A DNA stretch of 64,000 bases from Clostridia bacterium (GTDB lineage: Bacteria; Bacillota; Clostridia; Oscillospirales; Acutalibacteraceae): assembly GCA_017399405.1 (NCBI GenBank), contig JAFQCT010000016.1, positions 222,548 through 286,547 on the forward strand. Direction: 5' to 3'. The position numbers were made by a program, and so were the translations under genes. The first letter of the stretch is position 1. Each line of letters opens with the position of its first letter. This document shows, piece by piece, positions 53,156 through 60,554 of the stretch. The notes below the pieces were generated by a model, which did not search any database, was not told where the DNA came from, and was given only the letters and a program-made list of their open reading frames with translations.

Positions 53156-54286
53156 ATGTATAAACTTATTAAAAAATGTGGAAATGCCCGTAGAGGTGAG
53201 TTTCATACAGTTCACGGTACTGTTCAGACTCCTGCCTTTATGAATGTTGCAACACAAGGTGCAATTAAAGGCGGCGTTTCTGCTTACGACTTAAAAGATA
53301 TTAACTGTCAGGTGCAATTGTGTAATACATACCATTTGCACTTAAGACCTACAGATACACTTGTAAAAGAAATGGGTGGACTTCATAAGTTTACAGGTTG
53401 GAATGGCCCTATTCTTACTGACAGTGGTGGGTTTCAGGTGTTTTCGCTTGCTTCACTTCGCAAAATTAAAGAAGAAGGCGTATATTTTTCATCACACATT
53501 GATGGTCATAAGATTTTTATGGGACCTGAAGAAAGTATGCAGATACAATCAAATTTAGGCTCAACAATTGCAATGGCCTTTGATGAATGTGTTGAAAATC
53601 CTGCAAAATATGAGTATTCAAAACAATCTTGTGAAAGAACTACAAGATGGCTTATTCGTTGTAAAGCAGAGATGGAAAGACTTAATTCTTTGCCTGATAC
53701 AATAAATAAAAATCAAATGCTTTTCGGTATAAACCAAGGTTGTACTTTTGATGATTTGCGTGTAGAACATATGAAAGAAATTGCAAAGCTTGACCTTGAC
53801 GGTTATGCAATTGGTGGTCTTGCTGTTGGTGAGCCAAAAGAAGATATGTATCGTATTATTTCAGCAGTTGAGCCATATATGCCTGCAGATAAAATAAGAT
53901 ATCTTATGGGTGTTGGTACTCCTGGTAATATTTTGGAAGCAGTAAAAAGGGGAGTTGACCTTTTTGACTGTGTTATGCCAAGCAGAAACGCTCGTCACGG
54001 TCACCTTTTTACAGACTCAGGTATTATAAACATCAATAATAAAAAATATGAAAAAGATGATTTACCTATAGACCCTACTTGTAACTGTCCAACTTGTCAA
54101 AGACATTCAAGAGCTTATATAAGACATTTGTTTAAGGCACAAGAAATGTTGGCTATGAGACTTTGTGTAATGCACAACTTGTATTTCTATAATAATCTTA
54201 TGACAAGAATTCGCGAAGCACTTGACAATGACACATTTGATGAGTTTTACAACAAATATGTTGATAGATTAGACACGCGAATTTAA
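53156..54286 (+). CDS. tgt: Queuine tRNA-guanine transglycosylase
   Basis: A 376-residue TGT exchanging guanine 34 for preQ1. LTDSGGFQVFSL carries the base-binding Asp, RGVDLFDCVMPSRNARHG the nucleophile Asp and RNA-binding loop, and CNCPTCQRHSRAYIRHLF the zinc ligands. It follows queA with an AAGGAG site and forms one operon with it. Confidence 0.96.
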   Translation: MYKLIKKCGNARRGEFHTVHGTVQTPAFMNVATQGAIKGGVSAYDLKDINCQVQLCNTYHLHLRPTDTLVKEMGGLHKFTGWNGPILTDSGGFQVFSLASLRKIKEEGVYFSSHIDGHKIFMGPEESMQIQSNLGSTIAMAFDECVENPAKYEYSKQSCERTTRWLIRCKAEMERLNSLPDTINKNQMLFGINQGCTFDDLRVEHMKEIAKLDLDGYAIGGLAVGEPKEDMYRIISAVEPYMPADKIRYLMGVGTPGNILEAVKRGVDLFDCVMPSRNARHGHLFTDSGIININNKKYEKDDLPIDPTCNCPTCQRHSRAYIRHLFKAQEMLAMRLCVMHNLYFYNNLMTRIREALDNDTFDEFYNKYVDRLDTRI

Positions 54287-54326
54287 TTAACAGTTTTTTT
54301 ATAATTTGTAAATTTTTGAAAATTGC

Positions 54327-54355
54327 TTGCAAAATATACAAATATTATGTATAAT
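54327..54355 (+). promoter_or_regulatory. Sigma-A promoter of yajC
   Basis: TTGCAA (54327-54332) and TATAAT (54350-54355) are 17 bp apart, 43 nt before the yajC start. Confidence 0.75.
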
Positions 54356-54397
54356 ATGCGAGTTGACATTTAATTCAATTTTTGGAGGATATTTGAA

Positions 54398-54817
54398 ATG
54401 ACAAACTTTTTAACATTTGCTATGATGAGTGGCACCGGTGCAGGTGCAGAAGGTGCACAGCAGAGTGGTTCTTTCTCAATGATTATTATGATGGTAGTTC
54501 TTTTTGCTGCTATGTATTTCTTTACAATCAGACCACAGAAGAAACAGCAGAAAATGGAACAGGAACTTCGTGAAAACACACAGATTGGTGATGAAATCAC
54601 AACAATTGGCGGTATTTGCGGTAGAGTTGTTTCTGTTAAAGATGATACAATCGTTCTTGAAACAGGTTCTGACAGAGTAAAAATCAAGTTCAAGAAATAC
54701 GCTATTCAGACAAACCACACAGCTAATGAAAAGATTCAGGCAGAGCGTGAAGCTGCAAAAGCTGCTATGCAGGAAAAGAAAGAAAAGAAGTCTAAAAAGA
54801 ACAAAGACGAAGAATAA
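54398..54817 (+). CDS. yajC: Preprotein translocase subunit YajC
   Basis: A 139-residue SecDF-associated protein with one membrane helix (about 28-46), the family stretch YFFTIRPQKKQQKMEQEL and a small beta domain with GDEITTIGGICGRVVSVKDD. A Lys/Glu-rich tail extends from about 105. The ATG follows GGAGGATATTTGAA. A terminator overlaps the next gene's start region. queA-tgt-yajC is a common gene order. Confidence 0.94.
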   Translation: MTNFLTFAMMSGTGAGAEGAQQSGSFSMIIMMVVLFAAMYFFTIRPQKKQQKMEQELRENTQIGDEITTIGGICGRVVSVKDDTIVLETGSDRVKIKFKKYAIQTNHTANEKIQAEREAAKAAMQEKKEKKSKKNKDEE

Positions 54818-54836
54818 TTAAATCATAAAAATACTT

Positions 54837-54874
54837 AATCCCTCATATTCTTTATTGAATGTGAGGGATTTTTC
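54837..54874 (+). terminator. yajC terminator that also contains the next gene's ribosome site
   Basis: AATCCCTCATATTC (54837-54850) pairs with GAATGTGAGGGATT (54857-54870) with one G-U pair, followed by TTT. The GAGGG in the right arm is the ribosome site of the gene at 54876, so folding would hide it. Confidence 0.75.
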
Positions 54875-54875
54875 T

Positions 54876-55289
54876 ATGCGTAAAAAAATTGCAAAAAGAA
54901 AAAAAGAATTACCGGTATCGACTAAAAATATTATAGGAATTCTTATTTCAAATGGTATAGGTTTTACATCGATTATTATATTGACATTTATTTCATCTCT
55001 GATATTAACCAAATCATCAGCATTAACCAATTCAGTATCTATATATTTTATAGGCTCAGTTACAATTGGTTCATTGATAACAGGATTTATTGCATCAAAA
55101 AAATGTACATTTAAGGGATTTATTTCAGGTATTATAGCATCATTACCACTAATGTTTTGCGTTACAGTTGTAATGTTAGTTTTTTCTCATGGCAGACTAA
55201 TACCTGAAACTGCAATATTGTATGTAGGAATTATAGTGTTTTCTGCTATTGGTGGAATAATCAGTGCAAATACAAAGCGTAGAAAATAA
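54876..55289 (+). CDS. TIGR04086-family membrane protein
   Basis: A 137-residue membrane protein: basic N-terminus (about 1-22), then four hydrophobic helices with GSVTIGSLITGFIASKK and GFISGIIASLPL between them. This pattern fits the TIGR04086 (YrzE-like) family often found beside yajC. Its function is unknown. I start at the ATG 54876, 8 nt after GAGGG. Confidence 0.72.
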   Translation: MRKKIAKRKKELPVSTKNIIGILISNGIGFTSIIILTFISSLILTKSSALTNSVSIYFIGSVTIGSLITGFIASKKCTFKGFISGIIASLPLMFCVTVVMLVFSHGRLIPETAILYVGIIVFSAIGGIISANTKRRK

Positions 55290-55307
55290 CAGTAAAGGAT
55301 TTTAATT

Positions 55308-55964
55308 ATGTCGAAAGTAATAAATTTAAGAACAAAAAGATATAAGTCTAAACCAATTGTTCATAAAGATAGAAAAAATTACAATTTTAATAAATTGTAT
55401 GGTGAAAAATATAAATTATTGTTTTTGCTTATTTCAATTTTAGGAATTTTCGTTGGAGCGATATGTTATAAAATAACAGATAACAGTCAGTTGATACAGG
55501 TTATTGCAGAAAACTTTACTATTCTTAACAACGGTAATTTCAAATCAATTTTTATACTTCTTCTTAAACTGGATTTAATATATTTTTTAATCAGTTTCTT
55601 TATAGGAACAAGTTTTGTCGGTGCTGTGCTATCATTCATTCCATCAACTCTTAAATGCTTATATATAGGTTATTTAGGCGGATATTTATACAACGAATTT
55701 GAACTAAAAGGAGTATTATTCTGTTTGTTATTGCTGTATCCATGTTTTGCAATAACAACAACAGCTTTGATTTTTGCATCTAACGAAAACGTGTATATGA
55801 GTCAATATATTTATAATTGCTTAAATGGTAAAAGCACCACTGACAATATATCAATCAGATTATATTTGTTGCGATATGTTCTTTTGTTCACTATAATAAT
55901 AGCATGTATTACTGTTACAGCGTTTTTAATTTCATTTATTGGACCAAAAATAAATATTGTATAA
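55308..55964 (+). CDS. spoIIM: Stage II sporulation protein M-like membrane protein
   Basis: A 218-residue protein with a basic cytoplasmic N-terminus (about 1-35) and about five membrane helices. FLISFFIGTSFVGAVLSFIP and CLYIGYLGGYLYNEFELKG resemble the conserved SpoIIM core, and length matches (about 210). SpoIIM, with SpoIID and SpoIIP, thins septal peptidoglycan during engulfment. In Bacillus spoIIM neighbours xerD (ripX); here a XerC/D gene is next, convergent. The call rests on topology, motif resemblance and context. Confidence 0.62.
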   Translation: MSKVINLRTKRYKSKPIVHKDRKNYNFNKLYGEKYKLLFLLISILGIFVGAICYKITDNSQLIQVIAENFTILNNGNFKSIFILLLKLDLIYFLISFFIGTSFVGAVLSFIPSTLKCLYIGYLGGYLYNEFELKGVLFCLLLLYPCFAITTTALIFASNENVYMSQYIYNCLNGKSTTDNISIRLYLLRYVLLFTIIIACITVTAFLISFIGPKINIV

Positions 55965-55968
55965 ACGA

Positions 55969-56002
55969 AAGAACCAAGTCCACAAAAGGATTTGGTTCTT
56001 GT
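55969..56002. terminator. Bidirectional terminator between SpoIIM-like and xer genes
   Basis: AAGAACCAAGTCC (55969-55981) pairs with GGATTTGGTTCTT (55988-56000), one G-U pair, 6-nt loop. T-tracts are short on the plus strand, and an A-rich flank lies upstream. Confidence 0.8.
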
Positions 56003-56003
56003 T

Positions 56004-56984
56004 CTAATTATTATCGCTTTTAATGTTAGCTAACGGGTTTGCTTCTGATGCTTTTTTCAGTTGTTCATCAACAATATGTGTATAAATTTCAGTTGTACCA
56101 AGATTTTCATGTCCTAAAATATCTTTAAGTACAAGCACATCAACATTACCATGCTGATACATAAGTGTTGCTGCTGTATGTCTTAATTTATGAGTTGAAT
56201 AACCCTCAAGACCGCATTTTTCAAGTGCATTATATACAATATGCTGAACAGTTTTATTACTGATTCTCTTATTTCGATTACTTAAAAACAAAGCGTTTCT
56301 GTCACTTGCAGGCACACCATCAACAGGCCTTACAGCCATATAGTGAGCATAAGCATCTAAGCAAGCATCATTTAAGTAAATTGTGCGTTCTTTATTACCT
56401 TTACCTGTTACTCGTAATGTGTGGTCGTCACGAATATCATTGTAGTTAAGGCTTACTAATTCTGATAATCTTAAACCACAATTCAAGAAAAATACAAGAA
56501 TACAATAATCTCGTTCTTTATACTTTCCATCAACAGATTTCAGTAGTTTTATACTTTCCTCTAATGTAAGGTATTTGGGGAGTGATTTCTTAAGACGAGG
56601 GGAGTCTAACACTTCCATTGGGTTATCAGAAATAATCTGTTTTTGCTTTTCAAGATATTTGAAGAATGTACGAAGGCAAGATACTTTTCTTGCACGAGCT
56701 GCTTCTTGATTATCTCTTTCATTTTTACAATATGAAAGAAAAGCATAAGCATCATTTAATGTTACACTTCTGACAAACTCTTCGTCAATATCAAGTATAT
56801 CAATTTCTTCAAACTCAACAGAAGAGGGGACAAGCCCGCGATAATACTTTAGAAACTTAAAGAAAAGTCGTAAATCTGATGCGTATTCATCAATAGTAAG
56901 TGCGGATTTATTCTTAATAACATCAAGATAAACTATAAAATCCCTAATTATTGGCGGTAAACCTATATAATTTATTTTTTTCAT
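56004..56984 (-). CDS. Tyrosine recombinase XerC/XerD-type
   Basis: A 326-residue site-specific recombinase. The N-terminal SAM-like domain covers about 1-110. Catalytic residues are visible: Arg in GLRLSELVSLN, Lys in TGKGNKERTIYL, His-x-x-Arg in THKLRHTAATLMY, His in LGHENLGTTEIYTH, and Tyr within the same segment. Length and motifs fit a chromosomal dimer-resolution recombinase better than an integrase, as no phage genes are nearby. XerC and XerD cannot be told apart. The ATG follows GGGTGATGTT, with an inverted repeat just upstream. Confidence 0.9.
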   Translation of the reverse strand: MKKINYIGLPPIIRDFIVYLDVIKNKSALTIDEYASDLRLFFKFLKYYRGLVPSSVEFEEIDILDIDEEFVRSVTLNDAYAFLSYCKNERDNQEAARARKVSCLRTFFKYLEKQKQIISDNPMEVLDSPRLKKSLPKYLTLEESIKLLKSVDGKYKERDYCILVFFLNCGLRLSELVSLNYNDIRDDHTLRVTGKGNKERTIYLNDACLDAYAHYMAVRPVDGVPASDRNALFLSNRNKRISNKTVQHIVYNALEKCGLEGYSTHKLRHTAATLMYQHGNVDVLVLKDILGHENLGTTEIYTHIVDEQLKKASEANPLANIKSDNN

Positions 56985-56994
56985 AACATCACCC

Positions 56995-57009
56995 GTGAAA
57001 CTGTTTCAC
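56995..57009. promoter_or_regulatory. Inverted repeat at the xer gene ribosome site
   Basis: GTGAAAC (56995-57001) and GTTTCAC (57003-57009) form a perfect pair around one base, 10 nt upstream of the xer ATG. It could be an operator or a hairpin limiting translation. Confidence 0.4.
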
Positions 57010-57539
57010 AATAAAATATTTTTTATATAATGAATAAATACTTGTGTGCATTTCAATGAACTACTTAATTATTCACAATTGGTAATAACTAAAACTATAT
57101 TATATTGCTTACTATAACATCATAATACAGATATAAGTCTTAAATCTTTATTCAGCTAATCTTTGTTACTGACTAATCAGGCAACTTGAATTAGGTTGTA
57201 TGTATTATTATAACTAATATAATAATATATTAAAAACTATAAAAATTAAAGGATTTTTGCAATTTTTTTGAAAAATAAATTCGATAGAAATTTTCGAAAT
57301 GATGCAGAGTCCATTTTGAAAAAAGTTATCGGATTTTATTTTTTGTTAAAATGAAATATCAGTACAAAGAAATTAATTTTTTATATAAAAGATTATCTGA
57401 AATAAAATCTAATAAGTTCCTGTAAATTAAACAAATTATCTATATTATCGTTTGAATAGCGTAAAATCGTCAAAATAGCTGTTTTGCTATAAAATACCCA
57501 TATTTCCCGTATTTTGTATAATTTTTCTTCCCCTATTTG

Positions 57540-57675
57540 ATACAAAATATTTATTTTGTATAATTATATATCAAGTTTTCAACTTTGTCAACAATTAAAT
57601 TAAGTTTTCGACTATGGTTTACTTCCCTTTTTGTAAGAAGTATACAAAATCGAAAACTTTGGTTGTTGAAAACTT
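57540..57675. repeat. Cluster of nested inverted repeats
   Basis: ATACAAAATA (57540-57549) and TATTTTGTAT (57552-57561) form one pair. AAGTTTTCAAC (57573-57583) with GTTGAAAACTT (57665-57675) encloses AAGTTTTCGA (57602-57611) with TCGAAAACTT (57650-57659), which encloses TACTTC (57620-57625) with GAAGTA (57637-57642). All are perfect. Further copies of TATTTTGTATA lie at 57510-57520 and, inverted, at 57641-57650. The block ends directly at the stop codon of the 71-residue gene. Confidence 0.7.
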
Positions 57676-57891
57676 TTATTGCCAACCATACAATATTCTG
57701 TCTATGTTGTGACAAAATTCTTTGAACGCTTCGTAACGAATTTTTGCACGATACAATTCTAAAATTTCTTCAATATAAGTGTTGTTACTTTTTGTGTAAT
57801 TATCTAATTTATTTAGATATTCATCTTTAAGAAAAGAATCACAAACATAGACATATCTCATTATCATAATGATTCTTTCAGTATCTCGCAT
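57676..57891 (-). CDS. Small hypothetical protein (71 aa)
   Basis: I do not recognise this 71-residue protein. It is predicted mostly helical, Tyr- and Arg/Glu-rich, with no membrane segment or signal peptide. It is probably a real gene because its ATG (57889-57891) follows a very strong AGGGGAGGTGTATTT site and the frame is open throughout. It stands alone, with a terminator upstream and the inverted-repeat cluster downstream. Confidence 0.6.
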   Translation of the reverse strand: MRDTERIIMIMRYVYVCDSFLKDEYLNKLDNYTKSNNTYIEEILELYRAKIRYEAFKEFCHNIDRILYGWQ

Positions 57892-57922
57892 AAATACACC
57901 TCCCCTCTTTTGATATAAAAAT

Positions 57923-57948
57923 AAGCCCTGTATTGATATACAGAGCTT
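57923..57948 (-). terminator. Terminator after the HD hydrolase gene
   Basis: AAGCCCTGTAT (57923-57933) pairs with ATACAGAGCTT (57938-57948) except one C/A mismatch, around TGAT. On the minus strand it is followed by ATTTTTATAT. Confidence 0.7.
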
Positions 57949-57954
57949 TAATCA

Positions 57955-58572
57955 CTATATTAAATTGTTTGTTTTCAAGTATTTAGCATTAAACAGATTT
58001 CTATCTGATAAAAGATTGCTGATTTCGTTTCTAAATTTATTATATTCATCATCAATTACATAGTGTTTAGCGTAACCATTGTCACCATATTTGTTTGAAG
58101 TGTGGATATATGCACGACTTAACATTTCATCTATTGTCGATTCAGGGTGATGTCTTAAAGTATAAGCGTGAGTTCTTCTTAGAAATTCATTTACATCAGT
58201 AGAACGGTCGGCAGAAGAAATTATTTTACCGTAATCACTTCGAGGAATACAGTTTGATGAAGCTCTATGGTCTTCTATTGCTTCTTTTATAACGATTCGT
58301 TGTTCGTCAGTAAAAAAATGTTTAATATCTTCATTATCATAAAATATTTTTGCTGACAAAATTTCATGATTTTTCTTGTCAATATGATGAGCAATATCGT
58401 GAAACGCAGCAATCGTATAAAGCATATCTAAATCAATGTTGTTAAACTGTTTAGCAAATCTAAAGCAACGGTCAATTACATAATTTATATGTTCAATTCC
58501 GTGACCTGAATCGTTTTTAGAGTATTCAGGTAAAATGTTGTTTTGAATATAATCAATCAATTCTTTATTCAT
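57955..58572 (-). CDS. HD-domain metal-dependent phosphohydrolase
   Basis: A 205-residue protein with the HD signature: H in GHGIEHINYVI, HD in AAFHDIAHH, a later His in EDHRASS and Asp in SSADRSTDVNEF. This order matches the YedJ-type HD hydrolases, which act on phosphoesters such as nucleotides. The substrate is unknown. It is 14 nt downstream of a GNAT gene and is probably co-transcribed with it. Confidence 0.82.
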   Translation of the reverse strand: MNKELIDYIQNNILPEYSKNDSGHGIEHINYVIDRCFRFAKQFNNIDLDMLYTIAAFHDIAHHIDKKNHEILSAKIFYDNEDIKHFFTDEQRIVIKEAIEDHRASSNCIPRSDYGKIISSADRSTDVNEFLRRTHAYTLRHHPESTIDEMLSRAYIHTSNKYGDNGYAKHYVIDDEYNKFRNEISNLLSDRNLFNAKYLKTNNLI

Positions 58573-58586
58573 ATATCTTTACCATT

Positions 58587-59051
58587 TTATTTATCTAACC
58601 AACAATACATCTCTTGTGCTTTTGGAGTAAAACCAAGTTTTTCATACAGCTTTATTGCCTTTGGGTTATTTATAAGAACATCTAGATTTATAAAGTTACA
58701 ATCTAGGTCTTTAGCCCATTCTTTCGCAGAATTCATAAGAGCAGTTCCAATTCCTTTATTGCGTTGGGTTTCAGTTACAATTATATCCATTATGTAACAG
58801 AACTTTCCGGGAATTAAGAACTCAAAATCAGGTCTTGTTTTAGCTTGAAGTAGAATAAATCCAACAACTTCACCATTATTTTCATATACAAGGATATCAG
58901 AATTTTCATTAGAGATAGTATTTTCAAGAAATTCTGTACTTTGGTCGCCTTCTTTTATGAAATTAGGAATCAATTTTGTCATTTCCATAAATTGTTCACG
59001 ATATAACTCTGCTATTGCAGATATATCATCAATTGTTGCTGTTCTAACCAT
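58587..59051 (-). CDS. GNAT-family N-acetyltransferase
   Basis: A 154-residue GNAT protein. Motif A, with the acetyl-CoA loop QRNKGIGTALMNSAKEWA (about 97-114), and motif B, NPKAIKLYEKLGFTPKA, are clear. VRTATIDDISAIAELYREQF is the typical N-terminal helix. The substrate is unknown. It starts 6 nt after the upstream P-loop gene's stop and precedes the HD hydrolase gene. Confidence 0.88.
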   Translation of the reverse strand: MVRTATIDDISAIAELYREQFMEMTKLIPNFIKEGDQSTEFLENTISNENSDILVYENNGEVVGFILLQAKTRPDFEFLIPGKFCYIMDIIVTETQRNKGIGTALMNSAKEWAKDLDCNFINLDVLINNPKAIKLYEKLGFTPKAQEMYCWLDK

Positions 59052-59057
59052 TTTATT

Positions 59058-59549
59058 TTACTCCACATCTTTAATATAGTCATCTGCTTCTTCTCTTGAT
59101 TTGAATATTATTACTTGCTTTTCATCTTTGTATTTTTCAAGTAAGTCATAGATATATGGTAATGTATCTTTTGAAAAATCTTCAATAAATTGTTTGAATT
59201 CCGAGTCTAATTCTGTTTCTACCCAAGGCAACTCATAACGACCTTTACCAATTCTTTCGGTTGCACCTTGCAGACACACCTCTGTCGGTAAATCAAACAG
59301 AAAAACTGTATCACATTCTTTAAGTCGCATTTCTATTGTTCTTTTGTAATTGCCGTCAATTATCCATTTGTCTTCGTTAAATATTTCAGATATTCTTTTG
59401 TCAAAATCTTCTCTTGAAATATGCGTTTTGTCAGGCTTATGCCATATAGCATCAAGATAATATAATGGTAAACCTGTGAATTTATTAAGTTTTTCAGCAA
59501 AAGTTGTTTTACCCGAGCCGGGACAACCTATTATAATTACCTTTTTCAT
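59058..59549 (-). CDS. P-loop nucleotide kinase-like protein (AAA_17/FlaR type)
   Basis: A 163-residue P-loop protein. Walker A is GCPGSGKTTFAEKL (about 8-21), LYYLDAIWHKPDK follows, and WIIDGNYKRTIEMRL, FLFDLPTEVCL are typical of the adenylate-kinase-related proteins annotated as topology modulation (FlaR-like). Kinase activity is likely; the substrate is unknown. I start at the ATG 59547-59549, behind GGTGATATTT. The gene is first in the P-loop/GNAT/HD unit. Confidence 0.82.
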   Translation of the reverse strand: MKKVIIIGCPGSGKTTFAEKLNKFTGLPLYYLDAIWHKPDKTHISREDFDKRISEIFNEDKWIIDGNYKRTIEMRLKECDTVFLFDLPTEVCLQGATERIGKGRYELPWVETELDSEFKQFIEDFSKDTLPYIYDLLEKYKDEKQVIIFKSREEADDYIKDVE

Positions 59550-59570
59550 AAATATCACCAAAATAAGTGT

Positions 59571-59596
59571 GGCATCTCCATATATAAAGAGATGCC
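59571..59596 (-). terminator. Hairpin after the small-protein gene
   Basis: GGCATCTC (59571-59578) and GAGATGCC (59589-59596) form a perfect stem. The minus-strand tail is only mildly T-rich, so it may be a weak terminator between the radA unit and the P-loop gene. Confidence 0.5.
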
Positions 59597-59608
59597 TGAA
59601 AATAAATA

Positions 59609-59797
59609 TTATTTTGCTATCTTTTTAACAACAAAATCTATGCCTTTTTCTGCAGGTTTTGCGATTTTTTCAGGTGATACTTTTTTCTTTTCTTTTAATG
59701 GCTGACCATATTTTTTTGTCATTTTTGTAGCTTTTGAGAGAACTATTCCCATTGTGGCTGTTGCACCCAAGTATGCTATAAAATATCCCTTTTTCAT
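59609..59797 (-). CDS. Small hypothetical membrane-associated protein (62 aa)
   Basis: A 62-residue protein with one N-terminal hydrophobic stretch (about 4-20) and a Lys-rich tail with KVSPEKIAKPAEKGIDFVVK. I do not recognise it. The ATG (59795-59797) follows GGTGATTAAA, which overlaps the stop codon of the GME-fold-like gene, so it appears to be the last gene of the amidase-radA unit. A longer frame would begin inside the ribosome site. Confidence 0.6.
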   Translation of the reverse strand: MKKGYFIAYLGATATMGIVLSKATKMTKKYGQPLKEKKKVSPEKIAKPAEKGIDFVVKKIAK

Positions 59798-59798
59798 T

Positions 59799-60554
59799 TT
59801 AATCACCATCTGTTTCCATAATTGGAATAATACTTCCTATATCTGTTAAAGGTTTTCCTTTAATATCAATATAATTTACACCATTATCATACAAGAATTT
59901 TTTGATTTTGTCAAAGTCTGAATGTAATAATAAATCACCATTAAATAGTAATGTGTTTTTATCTATCAATCCACAGCATCCACCGATAAATCCGTAATCG
60001 TATTTATCTATGCTTACGCTCCCCTTTTGGACAAGTAATGAATTTATATTATCATACTGTAAAACCGCATTATAAACGGAAATATCGTCAGTTATGATGG
60101 TGTTTCTTTTGCAAATACAAACAGAACATTTTGAATAACCTTGTTTTACATCAATAATCGGTTTTTTAGGTAATAATTCTATTATTTCTTTTGTCAAAAT
60201 CGACTTATTACAGATAATATAATCACCAATATCTGCAAAATTCAACAAACAATCATTAGGATAAGGTGATTTTATATTTTCAATAATAATTGATTTCCCG
60301 CCATTATCTTTAATAAATTTGCAAAGTTCAACTTGATTTTTATCTACTAAAAATGTAGATTTCCCAACATAATTCGCTAAAATATCAGCGTGTTTGCTTA
60401 CAGGAGTGTCTAAAAGCGGATTTTCGGTTACATTCACGACTATTATAGCCAATTCGTCAAAAACGCTTTTAAGGGCATTTTCGTCAATGTTTGCAAATAC
60501 TGTTGTAACTTTATTTTTGGGAAGATTAGGATTTTCTAAAAATCTTTCATTCAA
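59799..60554 (-). CDS. DUF6873-like protein (proposed GME fold)
   Basis: A 251-residue cytosolic protein. YGFIGGCCGLIDKNTLLFNG (about 187-206) and NYIDIKGKPLTDIGSIIPI (about 227-245) fit the DUF6873 group that I recall as having a GME (guanidino-group-modifying) fold. A CSVCICKR cluster lies near 143-150. The enzyme activity is unknown, and the family call is from memory of motif pattern rather than a search. It overlaps radA by 4 nt (ATGA) and is therefore translationally coupled to it. Confidence 0.6.
   Translation of the reverse strand: MNERFLENPNLPKNKVTTVFANIDENALKSVFDELAIIVVNVTENPLLDTPVSKHADILANYVGKSTFLVDKNQVELCKFIKDNGGKSIIIENIKSPYPNDCLLNFADIGDYIICNKSILTKEIIELLPKKPIIDVKQGYSKCSVCICKRNTIITDDISVYNAVLQYDNINSLLVQKGSVSIDKYDYGFIGGCCGLIDKNTLLFNGDLLLHSDFDKIKKFLYDNGVNYIDIKGKPLTDIGSIIPIMETDGD

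Larger units (their letters stand above)
56985..57675. other. 690-bp AT-rich gene-free stretch upstream of xer
   Basis: No credible coding region of any length with a ribosome site was found on either strand. It contains the GTGAAAC repeat at its left end, an ATAGC/GCTAT hairpin near 57475-57490, a TATTTTGTAT motif cluster and nested inverted repeats at its right end. Several AT-rich -10-like boxes occur, but none has a convincing -35 partner. Confidence 0.6.

Noticed and set aside
56004-56984. Phage or conjugative-element integrase
   Set aside because: Length, motifs and neighbours (SpoIIM-like gene, no mobile genes, no attachment repeat) fit a chromosomal Xer recombinase.
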